DNA of 34,170 nt from Candidatus Lambdaproteobacteria bacterium RIFOXYD2_FULL_56_26 (GTDB taxonomy: Bacteria; SAR324; XYD2-FULL-50-16). The stretch is from positions 1 to 34,170 of the forward strand of contig MFNF01000025.1 in NCBI GenBank assembly GCA_001783715.1, given 5' to 3'. Shown piece after piece: positions 1-11,583 of this stretch (position 1 is its first letter; each line of letters starts with the position of its first letter). The position numbers and the translations under genes were made by a program. Under the pieces are notes generated by a model. That model worked only from the letters and a program-made list of their open reading frames with translations, ran no database searches and was not told the DNA's origin.

Positions 1-1637
<1,637 letters not shown>

Positions 1638-1762
1638 TTAGAGGCGGAAGGGTTTGGAGCCGGTCCAGCGCCAACGGCAACGGGCGGGGGAGGAAGAACC
1701 GTAAGCCCAGACCCGGCGGGCCTGGGCCGTCTCGGCCAGAATGACCTAGCCGCCACTCTGGC

Positions 1763-2458
1763 TTATTCCCGGTAAAGGTACTCCAACAGCCAAGCCCACA
1801 GGGGAGAAAACCGGCCCAGCCGGTCGGCCAAAAACCGGACCGCTTCGGGGCCGTGCAGCTCCGGGGGAACCGGCTCCTCTCGCCACAAGGAGAGCCCCTT
1901 GCGTTTGGCCAGATCGGGGTAGGGGAAATCCGGTCCAAAAGGAGCGGGGAGCTTTTTCAGGTCCGGCTCAAAGAGGTGTTGCCCCTGCAAGGTCGCCGTC
2001 TCCACCAATGCGGCTAACTCCTTCCCGGCTTTTGTGAGTAAGGCTTGGCGGTAGGTTTCCAGTTGGTCTTTGGAGAAACCGAAGACCCCGCAACCGGTCA
2101 TGATCTTCTCCGCCTCCAAGGACAGGTAAAGCCCCAAGTGCCCCTCCGCAAACCCGCCGTTCCTCTGCCCTGGCACCGCCGGGCAAAAGGACATACGAAT
2201 GTAAAGGTTGTATGGGGTCTTGTCCTTGCTGAACCGCAGGTCCCGGTTGAGCCGAAAGATTTTGGACCGAAACTCCAGCCCAAACCGCTCCTCCAGCGCC
2301 TCGGCAAGCTCCAACTCCAAGGCCTCGGCAGGTTCCTTTAGAGCCGCCTTGTACCTTTGTTCGTGGGCCTTGAACCAAGGACGGTTGTTGTTCGCCCCCA
2401 GTTCGGCCAGGAACCGGAACCCTTCTTTGGGGAGGCCGGGAAAGGAAGTCAGGTCCAT
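1763..2458 (-). CDS. DUF2461 (TIGR02453) family protein
   Basis: The translated protein (231 residues from the ATG at 2458) matches the DUF2461/TIGR02453 family as I recognise it: an N-terminal F-P-G-L segment, NNxxWF ('ANNNRPWFKAH'), 'RLNRDLRFSKDKTPY' near residue 75, and a C-terminal 'LADRLGRFSPLWAWL' stretch. The family is widespread and soluble, and has no established biochemical role that I can state. The frame is open 24 bases further to a TTG at 2482, but the ATG at 2458 is preceded by GGAAG at a suitable distance and starts at the family's usual point, so I prefer it. It sits 50 bases after the TfoX-like gene and probably shares its transcript. Confidence 0.85.
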   Translation of the reverse strand: MDLTSFPGLPKEGFRFLAELGANNNRPWFKAHEQRYKAALKEPAEALELELAEALEERFGLEFRSKIFRLNRDLRFSKDKTPYNLYIRMSFCPAVPGQRNGGFAEGHLGLYLSLEAEKIMTGCGVFGFSKDQLETYRQALLTKAGKELAALVETATLQGQHLFEPDLKKLPAPFGPDFPYPDLAKRKGLSLWREEPVPPELHGPEAVRFLADRLGRFSPLWAWLLEYLYRE

Positions 2459-2508
2459 AGGGTTCTTCCATTTAAGGTTCAACCAAGCACCACCGGAAGC
2501 GGTGGCCG

Positions 2509-2838
2509 CTACTTGTCGGGCAGGCTGCCGGTAAAGGCTAGGCCCAATTCCAGCCAGGCCTTGAGGTCCCGGTCTTCCTCGAACCCGGCGGGCTCAATGT
2601 AAACCAATCCGGTCATCGGCTTGCCGGTAAAATCCATTTTAACCACCTGGGGCCGGGCCAAGACCGACTCGTAAGCCTCCTTGCCCACCCGCAACATCAA
2701 TCGCCCGTCCTTGACGATCCCACAAAGCATGTTGCCTCGGTCCAAAAAACAAAGCCCGCCAAACATCTGTTTTTTGGTGACCTCCCGGCCCGCCAAGGCC
2801 TCCTCGATCCGCACCTCCAGCCCTTCATCGTAGGCCAT
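2509..2838 (-). CDS. TfoX N-terminal domain protein
   Basis: A 109-residue protein consisting only of a TfoX/Sxy N-terminal domain: 'MFGGLCFLDRGNMLCGIV' followed by 'LMLRVGKEAYE' and a C-terminal 'FTGKPMTGLVYIEP' strand region. In gammaproteobacteria the two-domain TfoX/Sxy is a competence regulator; stand-alone N-domain proteins are common in other bacteria and their role is not established, so no competence function is claimed. The ATG at 2838 has a GAGAGGGA ribosome-binding site. It lies 47 bases after uvrA in the same direction, so it may be cotranscribed with uvrA. Confidence 0.85.
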   Translation of the reverse strand: MAYDEGLEVRIEEALAGREVTKKQMFGGLCFLDRGNMLCGIVKDGRLMLRVGKEAYESVLARPQVVKMDFTGKPMTGLVYIEPAGFEEDRDLKAWLELGLAFTGSLPDK

Positions 2839-2885
2839 GGTCCCTCTCTTTGGTTTGCCAAGGGGCTAAACCGCAGCCCCGCAGC

Positions 2886-5714
<2,829 letters not shown>

Positions 5715-5740
5715 CGGGGCGTAGAGGGGTCGCCCCTAGG

Positions 5741-5833
5741 TCACAGCAATACCTTGGCCGGCAGGATCTGGACATAAAACAAGGTACAGGACGCTACAAA
5801 GAGGGCGTAAAAAAACAAGAGCCGGTAGTACAT
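5741..5833 (-). CDS. Possible 30-residue hydrophobic microprotein
   Basis: A 30-codon ORF (ATG at 5833, TGA at 5741) preceded by AAGGAT seven bases before the ATG, a good ribosome-binding site. The peptide is one continuous hydrophobic span (YYRLLFFYALFVASCTLFYV) with an arginine at position 4 and a lysine near the end, as expected for a single transmembrane helix. It ends 26 bases before the uvrA start on the same strand. I do not recognise it. It could be a real small membrane protein, an upstream leader ORF of uvrA, or chance; the RBS and composition favour translation but there is no homology evidence. Confidence 0.4.
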   Translation of the reverse strand: MYYRLLFFYALFVASCTLFYVQILPAKVLL

Positions 5834-5996
5834 ATGTATCCTTATCCTCGGTCTCCGGTCAAGAACTGCCGTGAGACAAACCCATTTGGGGTTACGGGAA
5901 AGCAAAAACCTAGCCATAGCCTCTGGTTCCGGCGTTTTCCTTGACTTTTGCCCCCCCGGTTGGGAATCTAGAACTCCAAACCGAACCCCAAAAAAG

Positions 5997-6872
5997 ATGT
6001 TTGAAATCCTGTCCGAAATGTTGACCTTTGAGGGAATGGGTAGCCTCAGCCACTTCCCCAACCTCGTTTTTCTGCTCGAAGTCCTGGCCCTGCTTTGGCT
6101 GGGCAAGCTGGCCTACGGCTGGACCAGCCCCTTTAAGCTGGAGCACCAAATGGTGGTGGCAGACAACAAGGCGATCACCCTCAACTTCACCGCCTACCTG
6201 ATTGGCTTGGTGGTGATTTTAGAAGGGGTGCTCGAAGGGGTCAGCGATGATGTCCTGGCCAGCATGTGTGATTTGGCGGCCTGGGGCGTGATCGGCCTGG
6301 TCTTGTTGCTGGTCGCCGGGAAGCTCAATGACCGCCTTCTCCTGGTCGGCTTCAAGGCCCCGGTGGAGATGTTGGAACGGCAAAATCTCAGCGCCGCTTT
6401 GGTGGTCGCCGGGGGTTATCTGGGCTCGGCGGCGATGATCCGCTCGGTAGTAGTGGGTGAAACCCTGGGCTGGGCGCTCGACCTGGGTTTGACGGTCTTT
6501 TATTTTGCCTTGGGCCAGCTGGGCCTTTGGGTTTACGGCTGGCTGTACCAGCGGATCACCGGGTACGACGACCTCAAGGAAATTGCGGCCGGCAACCCGG
6601 CAGCCGGGATCAACCTGGGGATCAATCTGGCGGCCATGGGCTTTTTGATGGCCCTGCCGCTGCGCCAGTCCTATTCCCTGGTTTGGTACCTCGCTTGGTT
6701 TTTGCTGGGCAACGCCACCCTGCTGGGCTTTCGGTTTGCCTTGACCAAACTGATCATCCCCAGCCAAGGGTTGGACCAGGAGATCGAGCGGGACCGCAAC
6801 TGGGGCATCGCCTGCCTGGAAGGGGCCTTCTCGGTGGGGGCGGTGTTGGTGCTGCAAAACCTGTTTGGCTGA
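5997..6872 (+). CDS. DUF350-family membrane protein with four repeat units
   Basis: An integral membrane protein (291 residues from the ATG at 5997) with about eight hydrophobic segments. It contains four copies of a unit that begins with Asn followed by a small-residue-rich helix: around N57 (NKAITLNFTAYLIG), N130 (NLSAALVVAGGYLG), N200 (NPAAGINLGINLA) and N268 (NWGIACLEGAFSVG), spaced 68-73 residues. This pattern fits DUF350 (YjfL-type) domains, which have no established function that I can state. The frame is open to 5871, but the ATG at 5997 starts just ahead of the first hydrophobic segment and lies outside the divergent promoter region. It is the first gene of a plus-strand operon: 12 bases separate it from the Cys-rich protein gene, which in turn overlaps the DUF3334 gene. 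Confidence 0.8.
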   Translation: MFEILSEMLTFEGMGSLSHFPNLVFLLEVLALLWLGKLAYGWTSPFKLEHQMVVADNKAITLNFTAYLIGLVVILEGVLEGVSDDVLASMCDLAAWGVIGLVLLLVAGKLNDRLLLVGFKAPVEMLERQNLSAALVVAGGYLGSAAMIRSVVVGETLGWALDLGLTVFYFALGQLGLWVYGWLYQRITGYDDLKEIAAGNPAAGINLGINLAAMGFLMALPLRQSYSLVWYLAWFLLGNATLLGFRFALTKLIIPSQGLDQEIERDRNWGIACLEGAFSVGAVLVLQNLFG

Positions 6873-6884
6873 GGCCCGTTTTTG

Positions 6885-7412
6885 ATGAGCGAAAAAACCA
6901 TTTCCTTGGACCAGTTCCGCAAAAAGCGGGAAGAGGCCAAAGCCCAAGAGGAACTGGAGCCCTTTGAAGGCTGTTTGGTCTGGCTGCACTGCCCAAACTG
7001 CCAAAAGATCGAATACACCGAGGTTCGGGCCCCCGGTGGCCGGACCCACCGCTGTGGCACCAAAGTCGAAGAAGTTGAGGTTTTTTTGGACCTCCGGGCC
7101 GAATTGAGCTTTACCTTGGAAAACCTGAAAACCATTGAGGCCCACCTCCTGGAAGTGGGGCAGAACCGGCTCAAAAAGCTCCTGGCCCGGTCTTTGGAAA
7201 AAACCTTGCTCCAACTCAAAGCCAGCGAAGAAGAATACGCCTCCCGGTTGCAAAAAGCCGGAGGCGGCAGGGTGGTCCCCTACCCGCAGGAGACCCAACC
7301 GTTGGTTGAACGATTTGCGGAAGTCCAGATCAACCCTTTGGGGCTTTATGTCACCCCCTTTCGGCTGGAGCCGCACAAACGCTTCCCCAACAACACCAAG
7401 GAACCTTCATGA
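6885..7412 (+). CDS. Hypothetical cytoplasmic protein with CPxC-type zinc-binding motif
   Basis: A 175-residue soluble protein that I do not recognise as a named family. The N-terminus is charged (Lys/Glu-rich to residue 25). Residues 30-57 hold C30, the pair C36-P-N-C39, H55 and C57, an arrangement that could bind one zinc. From about 75 to 125 it is probably helical or coiled coil (rich in Leu, Glu, Lys). The ATG at 6885 is chosen over the TTG immediately before it. The gene lies 12 bases after the DUF350 gene, and its stop overlaps the start of the DUF3334 gene in an ATGA, so the three products are very probably translated together. The context suggests a partner of one of these two, which is inference. 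Confidence 0.75.
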   Translation: MSEKTISLDQFRKKREEAKAQEELEPFEGCLVWLHCPNCQKIEYTEVRAPGGRTHRCGTKVEEVEVFLDLRAELSFTLENLKTIEAHLLEVGQNRLKKLLARSLEKTLLQLKASEEEYASRLQKAGGGRVVPYPQETQPLVERFAEVQINPLGLYVTPFRLEPHKRFPNNTKEPS

Positions 7413-8281
7413 TCAGCAGTTCAGAAACGGTCAACGCCATTGCCCAGCTGTTTTGCGAGGCCACCCAAGAGGTGGTCGGCACCTCGACGGGCCAAGAGGT
7501 GAGCTACTCCCAGACCATGCAGATGATCCCTTCGATCCACCTGAGGCCGGACATCGGCTGTTTTGTGCTGTTTTCGGGGGACTATTCGGGTTTGATGATC
7601 ATGAACTTCGAGGGCCAAGCGGCGGTGGAGATCTACCGGCAAAGTATGCTCAAGATGGGTATGCCCGAAGAGGAACTTTCCACCGAACACACTGCCGATG
7701 AGGTGGTCAACGCCATTGGGGAATTGATCAACCAGGTGATCGGCATGGTCCGGCGGCGGATCGAAGAACAATACCAGTTGGTCGCCCACAACACCCAGCC
7801 CAAGGCGATTGCCCTGGCCACGGCGATCATCCTGAACATCGACTCTCGGGACCCGGCCAGCCAAGAGCTTTGCCGGAGGCTGTCCTTTAAGATCAACCGC
7901 AAAAGCTTCCACATTGAGCTGTCCTTGGAGCGCAGCGAATTTGTCCGCTTTGACGGCGGGGACGTACACCGGCCCAAGCACCACCAGAGCAACAAAGACA
8001 TCAAAATGGAAAACTTTGCTCCCCAGACGGCTTCGGCCCCCGCCCCCAAGGCGGTACAGGCCGACCCCTTTGCGGCAGCCCAAGCGGCCACCCAGTTTGA
8101 GGTGGTAGCGGCCCAGGACCCTTTCGCCGCTGCACAGGCAGCAGCCCAGGAAGACCCCTTTGCGGCGGCCCAAAAGGCCGCCAAAGCGCCTACCTCTGCC
8201 AAAACCGCAGCCAAACCCGCCTCGGCGGTGGAAGGGTTTGACTTTGAGGCCCTCCAGCGGCAGGCCAAGCAAGACCATTAG
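7409..8281 (+). CDS. DUF3334 / CheX-like protein with DPFAAAQ-repeat tail
   Basis: Residues 1-185 resemble DUF3334, a family related to CheC/CheX phosphatases: 'LRPDIGCFVLFSGDYSGLMIMNF' (46-67) and 'MGMPEEEL..EHTADEVVNAIGELINQV' (83-110). The helix at 97-110 holds two E-x-x-N patterns, E98..N101 and E105..N108, the catalytic pattern of CheX/CheC-type CheY-P phosphatases; whether it dephosphorylates anything here is unproven. Residues 190-290 form an Ala/Pro/Gln-rich, probably disordered tail with three copies of DPFAAAQ starting at residues 219, 237 and 249, ending in 'FDFEALQRQAKQ', a possible short binding helix. It overlaps the upstream gene by ATGA and ends 4 bases from the convergent gspK stop, so no separate terminator fits between them. 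Confidence 0.82.
   Translation: MISSSETVNAIAQLFCEATQEVVGTSTGQEVSYSQTMQMIPSIHLRPDIGCFVLFSGDYSGLMIMNFEGQAAVEIYRQSMLKMGMPEEELSTEHTADEVVNAIGELINQVIGMVRRRIEEQYQLVAHNTQPKAIALATAIILNIDSRDPASQELCRRLSFKINRKSFHIELSLERSEFVRFDGGDVHRPKHHQSNKDIKMENFAPQTASAPAPKAVQADPFAAAQAATQFEVVAAQDPFAAAQAAAQEDPFAAAQKAAKAPTSAKTAAKPASAVEGFDFEALQRQAKQDH
8063..8173 (+). repeat. Three DPFAAAQ-encoding repeats in the DUF3334-like gene tail
   Basis: Codons for Asp-Pro-Phe-Ala-Ala-Ala-Gln occur three times, starting at nucleotides 8063, 8117 and 8153. The spacing is 18 then 12 codons, and each copy is followed by more Ala/Gln. The copies use different synonymous codons (for example CCC TTT versus CCT TTC), so they look like a maintained peptide motif and not a very recent DNA duplication. 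Confidence 0.9.
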
Positions 8282-8285
8282 AAGT

Positions 8286-9347
8286 TCAATAAACCTGTAG
8301 GGAAGCCAAGGTCACCCCGGTGACCGAAGGCAGCTTGCCTTTGCCCTTGCCACCGAATTGAAGCCTCATTTGGGCGACCACTTGGCGGCTCAAGGAGCCA
8401 TAGTGCAGGGTAAAGCGCATCTCTACCAGCTTGGGCACCCCGACAAACAAAGCCTTTTCGGCCAGGGTCAATTGGTCGAACAACCCCCGGTTGGCCATTT
8501 CCTGTTCAAAGACCGAACCTCGCCGTTCAAAGGGGTGGTCAAAGGTGGGCTCCATCCCCAGGGGGTCTTTTTTGCTCAACACCTCCAAGAGTTCGCTTTT
8601 GAGCCGCCCGATGTTGGGGTAAGGCTCCCCGACCCCGGAGAAGCGGTCCAAAAAAGCGGAGATCTCGGCCTTGCTGGCGTTGTTGACCTCCAGGTGGGAT
8701 TCCAAGTCCCCGATCACCCGAAAGTTTTGCTCCAGTTCCCTTTGGGTCAGCCCCAACCGGACGAAGCTGGGCAGCACCTTGACCTCACTCAAAACGTCAA
8801 ACTGGGCATTTTTGACCTCAAAGACCGGGTGGGCCTGGGGGTATTGTTCCGCACCGTAAGGGAAATGTTGGTCCGGGTCCGAATCCAGGTCTTGGTAGTC
8901 GTTTATGGCGCTCATCACCTCCTCCACATTTGGGGCCAGGGACTGTTCCGCACGACCGGCATAAATCTGGTTTAAGGTCTGCTCCAGCAGTTTGGCCTGG
9001 GGGCTGGCGGGCTTGTAGATCTGCCGCAGGTTGTAAAGGCTGTCCAGGGAACGGACCGAGAGATTGCTGATCCCCGATTCCTCGCTCAAGGGAACGATCA
9101 CCCCCGGCGGGAACCGTTTGATCCCTTGGGAAGAACCCACCAGCTCCCAATAACCTGCCTGCCGTATCACCTGGATCAACCCCCGGACCACCGAGCGGCT
9201 GAGGTTCTCCAGCAGAAACCTTGACCTTGTCGCTTCCAGGTGCCGCCGCTCCAATGCCCGGTCCTCAAAGCTTTTGGCCAGGCCCAAGGAAAGGATCAAC
9301 AGGATCGAAAGGGTCATCAACAACGCCATTCCCGGTCGGCCTTTCAT
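8286..9347 (-). CDS. gspK: Type II secretion minor pseudopilin GspK
   Basis: The largest minor pseudopilin, placed at the tip of the T2SS pseudopilus with GspI and GspJ in the inner membrane/periplasm. The 353-residue protein begins 'MKGRPG' followed by MALLMTLSILLILSLGLA: a prepilin peptidase site after Gly6 and a hydrophobic helix lacking Glu at position +5, which is the typical exception for GspK. The long periplasmic domain contains helix-hairpin-helix-like stretches ('EVNNASKAEISAFLDRFSGVG') as in the family. Its start overlaps the gspJ stop by 4 bases. It is the last gene of the gspGHIJK operon, and its stop is 4 bases from the convergent DUF3334 gene. Confidence 0.92.
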   Translation of the reverse strand: MKGRPGMALLMTLSILLILSLGLAKSFEDRALERRHLEATRSRFLLENLSRSVVRGLIQVIRQAGYWELVGSSQGIKRFPPGVIVPLSEESGISNLSVRSLDSLYNLRQIYKPASPQAKLLEQTLNQIYAGRAEQSLAPNVEEVMSAINDYQDLDSDPDQHFPYGAEQYPQAHPVFEVKNAQFDVLSEVKVLPSFVRLGLTQRELEQNFRVIGDLESHLEVNNASKAEISAFLDRFSGVGEPYPNIGRLKSELLEVLSKKDPLGMEPTFDHPFERRGSVFEQEMANRGLFDQLTLAEKALFVGVPKLVEMRFTLHYGSLSRQVVAQMRLQFGGKGKGKLPSVTGVTLASLQVY

Positions 9348-10030
9348 GGGGACCCCCAGGTGCCCCCCGGCCCCATCGAGGGGTGCAGGTTGAGGGTAAA
9401 CTTCTGTTCCAAGGTGAGGCCGTTTTCCCCTTCCAGAACCAAGGTTACGTCCACCCCGCTGGGCAGGGGGGCTTCGGTGGAGGAGACCCAGCCGGGCTGG
9501 GATTTGTTTTCAAAGTCGTAGTAGGTCAGGTTGAACCCCTTGAGCCGGGTGGAAAGCCGGTGGACAATCGCCTCCCCCCCCGAATCCAAAGGCCCGCCGA
9601 CAAAAAAGGATTCTCGCCGGTAAAACCCCAATACCCCTTGCTCGTCCCGGTCAAAATAATAGCTGACCTCAAAGAGTTCGGGGTTGTAGGCCATTTTAAA
9701 GCCGTTAAAAAACTTCCCCCGAGAGTGGATCTGGAGGTCAATCCGGTCTCGGTCGGCCCCGGCTTCCTGGAGATCGGTGCCCAGGATCCCGCTGGGGTTG
9801 GGCTGCTCGGCCTTGGCCCCGGCCAAGCGGGTCAGGAATACCGCCGAGCCGAGGTCTTCTCGCAACAAGGTTTCCAGGTTGCGCAGCTCTTGGCGCAGGT
9901 TGGTGGTCTGCTCCAGCTTGCTGCCCACCCCTTCAAACTGAAAAAAACTACCCAGCAACAGGGCGGTCACCGCCGAGAAGAGGCTCAAGCTGACCAGCAA
10001 TTCCAAGAGGCTGAATCCGGGACGGTTCAT
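9344..10030 (-). CDS. gspJ: Type II secretion minor pseudopilin GspJ
   Basis: Minor pseudopilin of the T2SS tip complex. The 228-residue protein has a class III signal 'MNRPG' followed by FSLLELLVSLSLFSAVTALLLGS, with Glu at +5, so it should be cleaved by the prepilin peptidase after Gly5. The C-terminal periplasmic part contains 'FDRDEQGVLGFYRRE' and 'FNLTYYDFENK', typical of GspJ beta-sheet domains. Both ends overlap their neighbours by 4 bases (gspI upstream, gspK downstream), indicating translational coupling. Confidence 0.9.
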   Translation of the reverse strand: MNRPGFSLLELLVSLSLFSAVTALLLGSFFQFEGVGSKLEQTTNLRQELRNLETLLREDLGSAVFLTRLAGAKAEQPNPSGILGTDLQEAGADRDRIDLQIHSRGKFFNGFKMAYNPELFEVSYYFDRDEQGVLGFYRRESFFVGGPLDSGGEAIVHRLSTRLKGFNLTYYDFENKSQPGWVSSTEAPLPSGVDVTLVLEGENGLTLEQKFTLNLHPSMGPGGTWGSP

Positions 10031-10395
10031 TTGAGGTCCCCCCAGATTTGGGTGCTGTAATTTTTACTGACCCCTCGCTCCAGGTAGGTGAGGGTGCAGC
10101 GGATCTGGGAGAGTGGAAAACCCAAAAAGTCCTGTTCGCTCCGCTCCACCTTCCAACTGCCTCCGGCCAAAGGGTGAGGAGAAAAAAACTGGCCTTCCGC
10201 CGGTTCGGGCAGGGTGCCCGCCCGTTCGACGCTCAAGAGCCGGTTCATCGCTTCGTTTTGGACCGCTTCCAATTTGGCGCTACGGTCCAAAAAAAAGACC
10301 GCTTCCCCTTGGGACTGGACCAACAGGGCCAGGAGCCCCGAGAGCAGGGCAAAGGCGACCAACACCTCCAGCAGGGTAAAGCCGTTTTTCCTCAT
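10027..10395 (-). CDS. gspI: Type II secretion minor pseudopilin GspI
   Basis: A short (122 residues) minor pseudopilin, the expected size for GspI. The leader 'MRKNG' followed by FTLLEVLVAFALLSGLLALLV is a prepilin signal with Glu at +5; 'LLEVLVAFALL' is characteristic of GspI. The periplasmic part holds 'NEAMNRLLSVE'. It overlaps gspH by 4 bases at the start and gspJ by 4 bases at the end, so it is firmly part of the operon. The protein is thought to nucleate the pseudopilus tip with GspJ and GspK. Confidence 0.9.
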   Translation of the reverse strand: MRKNGFTLLEVLVAFALLSGLLALLVQSQGEAVFFLDRSAKLEAVQNEAMNRLLSVERAGTLPEPAEGQFFSPHPLAGGSWKVERSEQDFLGFPLSQIRCTLTYLERGVSKNYSTQIWGDLK

Positions 10396-10937
10396 GGCCC
10401 CACGGCCTCCCGGGTGAGAGACATAACGCCCATGACATCCTTGACCTCCAGGAACAACCGTTGTTTCCCGTCGGCCAGTTCCAAGGAAAACAGGTCCATC
10501 AGGCCCGCCCGGTCGATAAAGACTTCGGATTCCAACCCAAAAATGGGGTCAAAGGAGAGGGATTTAAAACCCATCTGGAATTGCCGGTCCCGTTGTTTTT
10601 GCACCGGCTTCATCTGCACCCCCGGCTCCAGGGCAAAACCGCTCAGGCCTTTGGCCAAATAGGGGCGGTAGGTCTCCGGGTCCGCACCGTCCTGTTCGTA
10701 AACCAGGACCTCCCCTTTGGCCGAATCCAGGACCAGCTTAAAGCCCCGCCCTTCAAGGAGAGCCTCTTTTTTTAGCCGGGAGACGAGGGTCTGGATACGG
10801 AGGGCATCCTTGTCCAGGGGACTTTGGAAAAGCAGGGAGAATCGAGGCAGCGCCAGCCCCAAGAAGAGCACCATCAAAAAGAGAACCAGGCTGACCTCCA
10901 GCAAGGTCATGCCCGGTTGTCGATTTGTCTTATTCAT
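10392..10937 (-). CDS. gspH: Type II secretion minor pseudopilin GspH
   Basis: A 181-residue pseudopilin with leader 'MNKTNRQPG' then MTLLEVSLVLFLMVLFLGLAL: a prepilin peptidase site with Glu at +5 and a Met instead of Phe at +1. The middle 'ALRIQTLVSRLKKEALLEGRGFKLVLD' resembles the GspH/FimT domain. It lies between gspG and gspI in the canonical order, which supports the H assignment over other minor pseudopilins. Its start overlaps the gspG stop by 8 bases (ATGAATAA). Confidence 0.88.
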   Translation of the reverse strand: MNKTNRQPGMTLLEVSLVLFLMVLFLGLALPRFSLLFQSPLDKDALRIQTLVSRLKKEALLEGRGFKLVLDSAKGEVLVYEQDGADPETYRPYLAKGLSGFALEPGVQMKPVQKQRDRQFQMGFKSLSFDPIFGLESEVFIDRAGLMDLFSLELADGKQRLFLEVKDVMGVMSLTREAVGP

Positions 10938-11364
10938 TCAACAGGTCTTGGGCGAGCCCTTCGCCGCCCACCACTCGGTCCGAGCCCAGGCACTTGAGTT
11001 CAAAGGCGGTCCCGTCGGAGAGATAGGCATAGTCCCCGCCCCAGGGGTCGGTGGGCAGGCTTTTTGAATTGAGGTAAGGACCCCGCCAATTCTGGGGAAC
11101 CATCCCCAAGGTCGGTTTTTGGATCAAGGCGGCCAAACCCTGCTCCGAACTGGGGTAACCGGAGTTGTCCAACCGGTAGAGTTCCAGCGCCCCGGCCAGA
11201 TTTTTCATCTGGATCTTCGCTTGGTCCACCTTGGATTCATCAAGTTTGCTGAACAAAGCAGGGCCAACCAAGGCGGCAATCCCGGCCATGATCACAATGA
11301 CGATCAGGATCTCGATGAAGCTAAAACCCGGTTTCCTGTGGAACCTGAACCTTTTTTGAGCCAA
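10930..11364 (-). CDS. gspG: Type II secretion major pseudopilin GspG (TTG start)
   Basis: Major pseudopilin subunit of the T2SS. I choose the TTG at 11364 because AAAGGAG lies seven bases upstream; this gives 144 residues, the usual GspG length, and a leader 'MAQKRFRFHRKPG' before FSFIEILIVIVIMAGIAALVG with Glu at +5. The frame is open to 11427, but the extra residues do not look like a leader. The C-terminal 'GGDYAYLSDG..FELKCLGSDRVVGGEG' carries the calcium-binding loop pattern known in GspG. It is the first gene of gspGHIJK; core T2SS genes (gspC, D, E, F, L, M) are not in this window. Confidence 0.93.
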   Translation of the reverse strand: MAQKRFRFHRKPGFSFIEILIVIVIMAGIAALVGPALFSKLDESKVDQAKIQMKNLAGALELYRLDNSGYPSSEQGLAALIQKPTLGMVPQNWRGPYLNSKSLPTDPWGGDYAYLSDGTAFELKCLGSDRVVGGEGLAQDLLNE

Positions 11365-11583
11365 GGGAATTCTCCTTTTTTTAAGACTTTCGCCGAGCCC
11401 CAAGAATGGGTTGCACGGGCCTTGCATTGTCGTTTAAAGAACCAAAGAGACCAGAGGAGCCCAGGGTTTTCCGCTAGGCCCCAAGCCCTGCCGCCGGTGT
11501 TGTTGGCGCTTTGGAAGCCAAAAGGCCGACCCTGACCCCGTCAGGCTACCTAAAAAAGATTTTTTTTTCATCCCCAAATCGCC

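Noticed and set aside
11365-11427. 21-residue longer GspG N-terminus
   Set aside because: It would make an atypically long prepilin leader and bypass the strong AAAGGAG site before the TTG at 11364.
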